Positions 1 to 6,033 of a stretch of DNA of 17,318 bases are shown one piece after another. Position 1 is the stretch's first letter. The number at the start of each line of letters is the position of its first letter. Under the pieces are notes generated by a model, which was not told where the DNA came from, ran no database searches, and saw only the letters and a list, made by a program, of their open reading frames with translations. Source of the DNA: an uncultured Dorea sp. (GTDB taxonomy: Bacteria > Bacillota > Clostridia > Lachnospirales > Lachnospiraceae); the NCBI GenBank assembly GCA_934307335.1, contig CAKRCL010000036.1, positions 1-17,318 on the forward strand, given 5' to 3'. The position numbers and the translations under genes were made by a program.

Positions 1-24
1 CCCGGTACATAAACTGTACCGGGG
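1..24. other. GC-rich hairpin at window edge
   Basis: An 8-bp perfect stem (CCCGGTAC / GTACCGGG) closes a 7-nt loop ATAAACT. On the plus strand it is followed by GAAGAAAAAA, not a T-tract. If it is a terminator, it would most naturally end a leftward transcript, such as the two minus-strand genes that follow, with the T-run lying outside the window. This cannot be decided from the bases given. Confidence 0.4.
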
Positions 25-153
25 AAGAAAAAATTTTCGTTATTTAATTTGTCTACTTGACGGGTAGCACACCATTTTTCAAGGTTTTTGGCTTTTTTCT
101 TTTTCCGGATAATTCCAATATAGTCAAACAGGAATCATTCTTAAAATGAAAAA

Positions 154-618
154 TCAATTAATATTTAAATCCGTTTTATTGCTTTCAAATTTTTCTATTA
201 AAATTTTCCCCATTATAATAATTTCTTTTTTCCAAGGATTCCCAAATATTCCATAGTTCCAGTCGGAGTCAAAAAATAAATGATAATCACCATTCGGATA
301 GTAGGTAGGAAAATACACGTTACATTTTCTGTTAGTGTCATAATATTCATAATCAAAAGGGATATATTCTTTTGGAGAAAATAAAAAACAGTCATGTTGC
401 CAATCAAAGGCATACATTTCATCGCTTACCAACTCTTCCAAAAAAGAATTAATTAGATATTCCTGTTCATCTGTCCAAGGAGTGTCTTTGTGATATGTCT
501 TATTCTCATCAGGAATTTTTATCCATTCAAATTGTCCGTGTATCTTGGGGTTGAATTTATATTCATTATATAATTTGTTCCATAAGAGATTTTCTGTATT
601 TTGTGGAATAATTTTCAA
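154..618 (-). CDS. DUF2716-like hypothetical protein
   Basis: A 154-residue soluble protein with no signal peptide or membrane segment, rich in aromatic residues. The central stretch YAFDWQHDCFLF (about residues 69-80), the YYPNGDYHLFFDSDWNYG stretch (about 106-123) and the FGNPW motif (about 125-129) resemble the DUF2716 family, whose molecular function is not known. The family call is from motif memory. The start ATG at 618 is preceded by an AGGGGG ribosome binding site about 8 nt upstream. The 80-residue gene at 648-890 ends 29 nt upstream on the same strand, so the two are probably co-transcribed leftward. The C-terminus (KIL..KFESNKTDLNIN) is low-complexity and probably flexible. Base composition is AT-rich compared with the metabolic genes further right, which fits an accessory region. 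Confidence 0.6.
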   Translation of the reverse strand: MKIIPQNTENLLWNKLYNEYKFNPKIHGQFEWIKIPDENKTYHKDTPWTDEQEYLINSFLEELVSDEMYAFDWQHDCFLFSPKEYIPFDYEYYDTNRKCNVYFPTYYPNGDYHLFFDSDWNYGIFGNPWKKEIIIMGKILIEKFESNKTDLNIN

Positions 619-647
619 TAGTACATTCCCCCTGCTGTTATAGTATT

Positions 648-890
648 CTATTCTTTATTATGTATATTTCTTAAGGTATGATAATACATTTTCATATCCG
701 CATCTACTTGTTCTTTACTTCGCATACTATAAGTGTCTAAGTTAGTTGTATCTACGCTTAGACCAAGCATTCTGCAGATAATGTCAACTTGCCACACCTC
801 AAGTGGAATTTCCAATGTCCTATCGTCATAGGTATCTATTACTAATGTTACAGATTTAATATTATCTTTTCTTTTGATGTTATTTTTCAT
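648..890 (-). CDS. small hypothetical protein
   Basis: I do not recognise this 80-residue protein. It starts MKNNIKRKDNIKSV and is soluble. A short beta-type stretch (SVTLVIDTYDDRTLEIPL) is followed by a helical, polar C-terminus (SMRSKEQVDADMKMYYHTL). The frame stays open to a TTG at 917, but the ATG at 890 is preferred because AAGGAAG lies about 11 nt upstream of it. It is followed 29 nt later by the DUF2716-like gene on the same strand, so the pair may be one small operon. Paired small genes of this kind are often accessory or immunity-like, but nothing in the sequence proves this. I could not place a convincing promoter in the 100 bases upstream. Confidence 0.5.
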   Translation of the reverse strand: MKNNIKRKDNIKSVTLVIDTYDDRTLEIPLEVWQVDIICRMLGLSVDTTNLDTYSMRSKEQVDADMKMYYHTLRNIHNKE

Positions 891-1069
891 CGTATTGTAT
901 TCTTCCTTTATTATCAAATCTCGGATAAAGCTTTATCGACAAAATCCATCTATGTACCCTCTTTTTAATACAATTCCATTTTCTGTAACCATTGTATCAT
1001 GAAACGATATGCAAGTCATTTGAAAAGCCAAATCATTTTAGGTTATATAATCCGATGCTAGAAATTAAG

Positions 1070-1099
1070 TTGAAGGATAAGACAAAGTTATGCTAAAAT
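1070..1099 (+). promoter_or_regulatory. predicted promoter of the DUF3990-NADAR cluster
   Basis: TTGAAG (1070-1075), an 18-nt spacer and TAAAAT (1094-1099), the latter preceded by TGC as in an extended -10 element. Transcription would start near 1106, leaving a leader of about 165 nt that contains a broken small ORF before the DUF3990 start. Confidence 0.45.
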
Positions 1100-1117
1100 T
1101 AGTCATGAAAAAATTAA

Positions 1118-1307
1118 GGCATAGTGCCATTGGATGAAGAATATTTTTTGGGTTTGAGTGGATAACAAATCAGTGAGTGAGACTTTGGATGATAAAATTA
1201 CGACTTTAGAGAGCGACTTAAAAAGAACGAAGGATAAAATTGCGATTTTGGAAGAAAAGAGGGGATGTGGCAGTGGAAAAAATAACATTATTTCATGGAA
1301 CCTTTGA
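1118..1307 (+). pseudogene. frameshifted remnant of a small coiled-coil protein
   Basis: Two reading frames here seem to belong to one ancestral peptide. The first (1118-1165) reads GIVPLDEEYFLGLSG and then stops. The second, opening at a GTG at 1158, reads VDNKSVSETLDDKITTLE and continues SDLKRTKDKIAILEEKRG. The latter has leucine/isoleucine heptad spacing typical of a short coiled coil. The second frame runs on to a TGA at 1305 and overlaps the DUF3990 start in a different frame. No good ribosome binding site precedes the GTG, and no N-terminal part is visible upstream, so I read this as the frameshifted C-terminal end of a lost small gene. That gene could once have encoded a regulator or antitoxin for the cluster. 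A functional 49-residue peptide is possible but less likely. Confidence 0.4.
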
Positions 1308-1920
1308 AAAAAATGTGACTCCTACATATGAATTAGGTGAGGAAAAACATGATTATGGAAAAGGATTTTATTTGACAGAACAGATTGAACTTGCAAAAGA
1401 ATGGGCTGTTTGCAGACCTAATGTTACAAATGGTTGGGTACATCAATATGAGTTGGATACTTCAGGGTTGAAAATATTAGACTTTCAGGGGAAAGATGTT
1501 CTTTCATGGTTGGCTGAGTTAATGAAACATAGAGATGCAGATGATTCCAGGCGTTATAGGGTGTTATCAGAAAAATTTATTGATAAATACGGGATAGATA
1601 CGAAAGAATATGATGTAATTAAAGGTTGGAGGGCAAATGCTTCTTATTTTTACATTGCAAAAGATTTTGTAAGAGATAATATTGACATAGATATTTTGCC
1701 AGAACTGCTTTCACTGGGAGGTCTGGGGATTCAATACTGCATAAAGTCACCATTGGCATATTCTAAATTACGAGAAATAAAAGAAAATTTAGTTGCTGTT
1801 GAATACGAAGAGTTTAGAGAAAAATATAATCAGAGGGATGTTTCAGCAAGAGAAAAAATGCGGGAATTAGTGAATTCGGATGCCAATAAAGTGACAAATG
1901 TATTTAGCACATTGTTTTAA
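1273..1920 (+). CDS. DUF3990 protein, ADP-ribosyltransferase-like
   Basis: A 215-residue soluble protein of the DUF3990 type, a family predicted to share the ADP-ribosyltransferase fold. LFHGT sits at residues 6-10 and DYGKGFYLTE at about 27-36. These resemble the His and Tyr positions of an H-Y-[E/D] transferase triad (His8, Tyr33). Further family-like motifs are ELDTSGLKILDF and YDVIKGWRANASYF. I cannot assign the third catalytic residue with confidence. The open frame reaches a TTG at 1240, but GTG at 1273 is chosen: AGAGGGG at 1258-1264 lies 8 nt upstream, and it gives the short VEKITLFHG N-terminus expected of the family. GTG at 1267 is an alternative. The next gene starts 15 nt after the stop, and a NADAR gene follows it. 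By inference this is the transferase (possibly toxic) component; the target is unknown. Confidence 0.72.
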   Translation: MEKITLFHGTFEKNVTPTYELGEEKHDYGKGFYLTEQIELAKEWAVCRPNVTNGWVHQYELDTSGLKILDFQGKDVLSWLAELMKHRDADDSRRYRVLSEKFIDKYGIDTKEYDVIKGWRANASYFYIAKDFVRDNIDIDILPELLSLGGLGIQYCIKSPLAYSKLREIKENLVAVEYEEFREKYNQRDVSAREKMRELVNSDANKVTNVFSTLF

Positions 1921-1935
1921 TCAGGGGAGATAATT

Positions 1936-2352
1936 ATGAGAGCATATTCGGAAGCGTATTTAAAGGATGTTGTAGAAAATCAGGGGAAGCTATTTGATTT
2001 TGTGGCCCAGACATTTCCTGATAAAGATACAGAAGAATTTATCAATGCTTATATGAAAAGTAAAACAAGAGAAAGTATTGATGAGGCACAGGCCTATGTA
2101 AATACCATGGATGCAAAAGAATTGTGGAAATATTTTCTTGAAACGGATCATTATGTGTTAAAACAAGGAAATGGATTAAAAGGTTTTATGCCGGATTGGA
2201 TTGGGGAATTTTATGCTTACTATCAGTGGTATTATAATATTTCGAGTTCTGAGGTAGTGCAAAAAATACCGGTCGAATTTTTGAAAAAAGCATATTACGG
2301 ACTTCATGACCTGCAACTTGAACTTGCAGTAAAAAAAGTAGGTGAAGCATAA
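1936..2352 (+). CDS. unknown partner protein between DUF3990 and NADAR genes
   Basis: A 138-residue soluble, acidic, probably all-helical protein beginning MRAYSEAYLKDVVENQGKLF. Distinctive stretches are FVAQTFPDKDTEEFINAYMKSK (about 23-44), GFMPDWIGEFYAYYQWYY (about 83-100) and the tail FLKKAYYGLHDLQLELAV. I recall proteins of this look next to DUF3990 genes in other gut Firmicutes and Actinobacteria, but cannot give a named function. GGGGAG at 1924-1929 precedes the ATG by 6 nt. The stop overlaps the next start (TAATG), implying translational coupling with the NADAR gene. Because it sits between a putative ADP-ribosyltransferase and a putative ADP-ribose remover, it may be an inhibitor, chaperone or substrate adaptor. 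This role is inference only. Confidence 0.65.
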   Translation: MRAYSEAYLKDVVENQGKLFDFVAQTFPDKDTEEFINAYMKSKTRESIDEAQAYVNTMDAKELWKYFLETDHYVLKQGNGLKGFMPDWIGEFYAYYQWYYNISSSEVVQKIPVEFLKKAYYGLHDLQLELAVKKVGEA

Positions 2353-2825
2353 TGGAGATAATATGTTTTCACAATCCAGAAGAGGAGAATGGATACCTTA
2401 GTAACTGGTATCTGTCAGATTTTAGTATAGATGGAATTAAGTTTTCTTCAATGGAACAATATATGATGTATCAGAAAGCAAGCTGTTTCCATGATGAGGA
2501 GATAGCAAATAAAATATTGCATACAGATAATGTGGCACGTATTAAACAGATGGGACGGGCAGTAAAAAAATATGATGACAATTACTGGAATGGAGTACGA
2601 CAGATTATTGTATATAAGGGACTTCAGGCAAAGTTTTCTCAGAATGAAGAATTGAAAGAGAAGTTGCTTGGCACAAAAGATGCAATATTAGCAGAATGTG
2701 CTGTTAGAGATCGGATATGGGGAATCGGTCTATCCATGACAGATTGCAATCGACTTGAAAAGGACAAGTGGAGAGGTCAAAATCTGTTAGGGTATTCATT
2801 GATGATGGTACGAGAGGATTTATAG
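2352..2825 (+). CDS. NADAR-domain protein (YbiA-like)
   Basis: A 157-residue single-domain protein covering the whole NADAR/YbiA fold. Family hallmarks in order: GYLSNWYLSDFSIDG (about residues 14-28), FSSMEQYMMYQKA (about 31-43), the helix ending QMGRAVKKYDDNYW (about 66-79), KFSQNEELKEKLLGT (about 95-109), DRIWGIGLS (about 120-128) and a C-terminal NLLGYSLMMVRE. NADAR proteins act on N-glycosidic bonds of ADP-ribose-type compounds. Some members are reported to remove ADP-ribose from guanine adducts, and others work on riboflavin-pathway intermediates. Its ATG overlaps the stop of the preceding gene by one base, placing it third in the DUF3990 cluster. Context therefore favours an ADP-ribosylation-reversing (antitoxin-like) role over riboflavin metabolism. 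The domain call is strong; the role is inferred. Confidence 0.85.
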   Translation: MEIICFHNPEEENGYLSNWYLSDFSIDGIKFSSMEQYMMYQKASCFHDEEIANKILHTDNVARIKQMGRAVKKYDDNYWNGVRQIIVYKGLQAKFSQNEELKEKLLGTKDAILAECAVRDRIWGIGLSMTDCNRLEKDKWRGQNLLGYSLMMVREDL

Positions 2826-2867
2826 AGAGAATCCGATTATAGTTGCATTTTTTCAGGAATATAGGTC

Positions 2868-3193
2868 ATGTGGATTCAATTGAATCTGGGGTACGTAAAC
2901 TATTTAAGTATTGCAAATGAGAAAAACGATAACATAAAAAATGTTGAAAAAGTGCCGATTGAGGTTGAAAAAGTGCCGATTGAGACCGAAAAAATGCCGA
3001 TTGAAACTGAAAAAGTGCCGATTGACAACTTGAGTACACGGCAAAGGATTATATTTCAATTTGTGAAAGAAAACGGGAAGATTACGTCAAGTGAAGTTAG
3101 AAACACTATTGGAAGTGAAGAAGAGACGTGCGAGAGGTATTCTTAGCGAAAGGGTTGATTTATGTGTCGGATAGCATTAAGCATACCGGATGA
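2868..3193 (+). pseudogene. C-terminal remnant of an AlbA/Schlafen-type ATP-binding protein
   Basis: An ATG at 2868 opens a 92-codon frame. It begins with an unlikely leader, then reads ANEKNDN, four copies of [V/T]EK[V/M]PI[E/D], and LSTRQRIIFQFVKENGKITS, the start of a winged helix. This repeat-then-winged-helix layout resembles the tail of RecG-like/AlbA-2 (Schlafen-type) ATP-binding proteins; the N-terminal domain is absent. The winged helix is also broken. After IGSEE the expected sequence continues in one other frame (KRRARGILS, from about 3122), then in another as LAKGLIYVS (from about 3144), ending at TGA 3191-3193. Two small indels therefore seem to have hit the last helix and wing. 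This is most likely a decayed fragment left by a deletion, not a working protein. Confidence 0.6.
2943..3026 (+). repeat. four tandem 21-bp repeats (EKVPIE units)
   Basis: Four in-frame 21-bp units start at 2943, 2964, 2985 and 3006. Each encodes [V/T]EK[V/M]PI[E/D]. The first two units are identical; the last two differ by a few bases (ACC/ACT for GTT, one ATG for GTG). They form the linker before the winged helix in the remnant described above. Confidence 0.9.
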
Positions 3194-3473
3194 AGTCCTT
3201 TATGATACAAAAATGAGCCATGAGCAGGTGAATCAGTTTGCAAGACAAGCGGTGGCTCTTAGATATTATACTCAAAGTGGCGTCAACATAGGTTATTGCT
3301 CTTAGATTGCAGGTATGACAGAGAAAGAATTTATCAAATATTTAGGTCAAAATCATATATCAGTCTTCCAGTTTGATAATGAAAAAGAATTCTTGGAGGA
3401 GAAAGACAATGAAAAATATTCTGATTATTTCAAGCTCACCGAGGAAAAAAGGAAATTCGCAGATGCTGTGTGA
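3162..3473 (+). pseudogene. UPF0175-like antitoxin gene with in-frame stop
   Basis: From ATG 3162 the frame reads MCRIALSIPDEVLYDTKMSH and continues through FARQAVALRYYTQSGVNIGYCS, then hits TAG at 3303-3305. Directly after the stop, in the same frame, it resumes IAGMTEKEFIKYLGQNHISV and FQFDNEKEFLEE, staying open to 3471-3473. The whole matches the layout of UPF0175-type small antitoxins: an IPDE strand, an ARQxVAL helix, a GYCxxIAGM turn, then an E-F-[IV]-K-x-L-G helix. The stop falls where these proteins usually carry Glu or Gln, so a single base change (GAG or CAG to TAG) explains it. No matching toxin gene is visible nearby. The end of this frame overlaps the ribosome binding site and start of the next gene, so the original 3' end may also be rearranged. 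Confidence 0.6.
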
Positions 3474-3942
3474 GCAGTTCAAACGTGGAGCAGAGAAGAA
3501 GGGGCACAATGTAAAATTGATACGAATCATGGATGCGAATATTGGATATTGCCGTGCCTGTGATGGCGGTATGCGAAATGGTGGGACATGTGTTTTGAAG
3601 GATGATATGGCAGAGATTTTGGAATTATTTCAAAAAGCAGATGTTCTGGTTCTGGCTACTCCGGTATACTTTTACGGGATTAGTGCTCAGATGAAGACAT
3701 TTATAGACCGTACATATCCAATCTGGCAGCATCTAGAGAAGAAAGAAGTATACTATATTGTTTCTGCTGGATTAGGAAAAGATATCATTGAAAAATCGTT
3801 AGGAGATTTAGATGGATTTGTTGAACATCTGGAAGAGTACAAAATTGCCGGACGGTTATACGCAACTGATGTCATGGATGCCGGATTGGTAGAGAACAAA
3901 GCTGTTTATAAAGAAGCATATGAGATGGGATATGCAGTTTAA
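3409..3942 (+). CDS. flavodoxin-fold NAD(P)H-dependent oxidoreductase
   Basis: A 177-residue cytoplasmic FMN-binding protein of the FMN-reductase/flavodoxin-like superfamily. The phosphate-binding loop SSSPRKKGNSQML (residues 8-20) and the flavin loop ATPVYFYGISAQMKTFIDR are typical. In the GYCRACDGGMRNGGTCVLKDDM segment, Cys48, Cys51 and Cys61 remain. The position that often carries another Cys in iron-sulfur flavoproteins is Gly, so a [4Fe-4S] cluster is doubtful. The frame is open from 3373, but ATG 3409 is preferred: GGAGG at 3395-3399 lies 9 nt upstream and the protein then begins MKNILIISSSP. The gene is embedded in the decayed accessory region yet appears intact. Substrate is unknown; such proteins often reduce quinones or other small electrophiles. 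Confidence 0.8.
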   Translation: MKNILIISSSPRKKGNSQMLCEQFKRGAEKKGHNVKLIRIMDANIGYCRACDGGMRNGGTCVLKDDMAEILELFQKADVLVLATPVYFYGISAQMKTFIDRTYPIWQHLEKKEVYYIVSAGLGKDIIEKSLGDLDGFVEHLEEYKIAGRLYATDVMDAGLVENKAVYKEAYEMGYAV

Positions 3943-3944
3943 AA

Positions 3945-3986
3945 AGAGAAGGATGTCTTAGTAACTGGTATCAGAGTGAAAAATAG
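3945..3986 (+). pseudogene. fossil of a second NADAR gene (12 codons)
   Basis: Three bases after the oxidoreductase stop, one frame reads REGCLSNWYQSEK and then stops at TAG 3984. The GxLSNWYxSE core is the N-terminal signature of NADAR proteins. It aligns with GYLSNWYLSD of the intact NADAR gene, sharing the identical 16-mer CTTAGTAACTGGTATC (3957-3972 versus 2397-2412). The codons that differ give residues normal for the family, so it looks like the stub of a related but not identical gene removed by deletion, not a recent copy. Confidence 0.5.
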
Positions 3987-4049
3987 TGTATACTTAAAAT
4001 CGCAGTGACATAAGAGACAATGAGCATAATGAGGAAGGGCAACAACTTT

Positions 4050-5942
4050 ATGAATGATGAGAGATACTTGGAATTATTAGCAGAAAAATACCCAACTGAA
4101 CAGGCGGTGTGCAGAGAGATTATTAACCGGAAGGCAATCTTGAGTTTGCCAAAAGGAACCGAACATTTTATGAGTGATCTTCATGGAGAATATGAAGCAT
4201 TCTGTCATATTTTAAATAATTGTTCAGGTGTGATCCGAGAAAAAGTGGATTTATTATTTGGTGAGACACTTTCTGATTTTGACCGGGAGGAAATCTGTAC
4301 TTTGATTTATTATCCGGTTGAAAAACTGGAATTGGTGCGAAAAGCCGGAAAGAATAATGAAGAATGGTATCGAGTTACACTTGGAGAGCTGATTGATATT
4401 GCGAGACTTTTGTCGTCAAAGTATACACGTTCAAAAGTGCGAAAGGCGATGCCGAAGGAATATGCTTACATTTTGGATGAGTTGATCCATGTACAGAAAG
4501 ATGAGGATGACAATCAGGTCGTATATCATAGGAATATTCTGGACACGCTTTTGGAATTGCAGAATGCAGATGAATTTATCGAAGTATTGGCGGCGTTGAT
4601 TAAGCGTCTGGCAGTGGATCACCTGCATATTGTGGGAGATATTTTTGACCGCGGAGCATGTGCGGATCGGATTATGGATCTTTTAATGGAGTATCATTCA
4701 CTGGATATTGAGTGGGGAAATCATGATATTTTATGGATGGGAGCGGCAGCAGGAAGTTGTGCATGTATTGCAACAGTTGTCCGTAATAATTTGAAGTACA
4801 ATAACACGAAGATATTAGAGAACAGTTATGGAATCAGTCTTCGAAATCTGGCTCTTTTTGCAGAGCAGATATATCCGGGAGAAGAGCCGATGAAGGCTGC
4901 GCTTAAGGCCATCTCTGTAATGCTTTTTAAATTAGAAGGTCAGGTTATTTTAAGAAATCCGGATTATCATATGGAAGATAAGCTGCTTCTTCATAAAGTG
5001 AATGTTGAGAATCAGACAGTGAATATAGATGGAAAAGATTATGCGATAAAAGAAGAGACATTTCCAACAGTGAATTTTCAGGCTGGGGATATCGAAGAAG
5101 TATATCAATTGTCTGAGGAAGAAGAAAAGGTGATAGAAGGACTTCGGATGGCATTTGTGAATAGCATACGTCTTCGAGAGCACATTGATTTTCTATATCA
5201 AAAAGGAAGCATGTATCGGATTTTTAATGAAAATCTTTTATACCATGGTTGTGTTCCGCTAGACGAAAGTGGTAATCTGGAAGGCGTTGTATTTGGAAAA
5301 AGGCGATATCATGGAAGAGCATATTTAGATTACGCAGAAAAGATTGCAAGACGTGCCTGGTCTAAGGATGCAAAGCAGAAAGATCGTGATTTTATGTGGT
5401 ATCTCTGGTGTGGAAGAAAATCGCCGCTTTCCGGAAGAAATATTAAGACATTTGAACGTACTTATGTTTTAGATAAGGAAACGTGGTTTGAACAGTCGAA
5501 TCCGTATTATAAGTTTTATCAGGAAGAGAAAATCTGTAATATGATTTTGCATGAATTTGGATTGTATGCGGAACGTTCCCACATTATCAACGGACATACA
5601 CCGGTGCGTACGTCGAAAGGGGAACATCCGGTGCGGGCACATGGAAAGCTTCTTGTAATTGATGGTGGATTTTGTAAAAGTTATCACAAAACAACTGGAA
5701 TTGCAGGGTATACATTAATTTTTAATTCTCATGGAATAAGGATTAAATCGCATCAGCCATTTCAAAGCGTGTATGCTGCTCTGGAAGAGAATAAAGATAT
5801 TGAGTCAAAGTCAGAGTTGGTGGAAACGGAGAAGGAGCGATTGATGGTTCGGGACACAGATAGTGGAAAGAAAATAAAAGAAGATATCGATGGCTTGAAG
5901 ATGCTGTTGCAGGCATATAGAAATGGTGATTTTGAGATATAA
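4050..5942 (+). CDS. fbp: fructose-1,6-bisphosphatase, class III
   Basis: A 630-residue metallophosphatase hydrolysing fructose 1,6-bisphosphate to fructose 6-phosphate, the committed gluconeogenic step in Firmicutes that use the class III enzyme. The calcineurin-like metal motifs are all visible: SDLHGE with Asp43 and His45, GDIFDRG with Asp197 and Asp200, WGNHD with Asn224-His225-Asp226, and the late NGHTPV motif. Length agrees with the family (roughly 620-670). The frame also has an ATG at 4020, but no good ribosome binding site precedes that one. ATG 4050 follows AGGAAGG (4032-4038) by 11 nt and gives the normal MNDERYLELLAEKYPT start. It appears to be transcribed alone: upstream are accessory remnants, and downstream a strong terminator separates it from the convergent asparaginase gene. 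A possible -10 (TATACT, 3989-3994) lies just upstream without a clear -35. Confidence 0.95.
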   Translation: MNDERYLELLAEKYPTEQAVCREIINRKAILSLPKGTEHFMSDLHGEYEAFCHILNNCSGVIREKVDLLFGETLSDFDREEICTLIYYPVEKLELVRKAGKNNEEWYRVTLGELIDIARLLSSKYTRSKVRKAMPKEYAYILDELIHVQKDEDDNQVVYHRNILDTLLELQNADEFIEVLAALIKRLAVDHLHIVGDIFDRGACADRIMDLLMEYHSLDIEWGNHDILWMGAAAGSCACIATVVRNNLKYNNTKILENSYGISLRNLALFAEQIYPGEEPMKAALKAISVMLFKLEGQVILRNPDYHMEDKLLLHKVNVENQTVNIDGKDYAIKEETFPTVNFQAGDIEEVYQLSEEEEKVIEGLRMAFVNSIRLREHIDFLYQKGSMYRIFNENLLYHGCVPLDESGNLEGVVFGKRRYHGRAYLDYAEKIARRAWSKDAKQKDRDFMWYLWCGRKSPLSGRNIKTFERTYVLDKETWFEQSNPYYKFYQEEKICNMILHEFGLYAERSHIINGHTPVRTSKGEHPVRAHGKLLVIDGGFCKSYHKTTGIAGYTLIFNSHGIRIKSHQPFQSVYAALEENKDIESKSELVETEKERLMVRDTDSGKKIKEDIDGLKMLLQAYRNGDFEI

Positions 5943-5974
5943 TTTTTAGTAGGGTGTAATAAGTGTTTTGATAG

Positions 5975-6023
5975 AAAATGTGTGGGCAAAGGCAGTTGAG
6001 ACTTTCCCACACATTTTTGCTTC
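5975..6023. terminator. bidirectional terminator between fbp and asparaginase gene
   Basis: A 12-bp perfect stem (AAAATGTGTGGG at 5975-5986 with CCCACACATTTT at 6006-6017) continues inward as AAAG/CTTT after a bulged C. T-runs flank both sides, so it can end rightward fbp transcripts and leftward asparaginase transcripts. Confidence 0.9.
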
Positions 6024-6033
6024 ATTTTTAGAA

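Noticed and set aside
48..62. TTTGTCTACTTGACG resembles TTTGTCTACTTTGACG at 7104-7119
   Set aside because: One short near-match with a one-base gap in AT-rich DNA, within the asparaginase leader at the second site. Not enough to call a repeat or attachment site.
1..134. Minus-strand open frame running off the left edge (contains NLEKWCATRQVDK)
   Set aside because: It has no start codon with a ribosome binding site, is only 44 codons, and I could not match it to a known transposase or integrase. It may be intergenic repeat or insertion-sequence debris, but I cannot support that.
1103..1288. Antisense 61-codon open frame opposite the coiled-coil remnant
   Set aside because: Hydrophobic low-complexity translation typical of the reverse of an acidic/Lys-rich coding strand, with no ribosome binding site.
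2943..3026. Tandem 21-bp units as a CRISPR or iteron array
   Set aside because: The units are contiguous, have no spacers, and keep the reading frame of a protein linker.
3373..3408. Upstream start at 3373 for the flavodoxin-like oxidoreductase
   Set aside because: The added residues overlap the antitoxin remnant and the ribosome binding site. ATG 3409 gives the canonical N-terminus.
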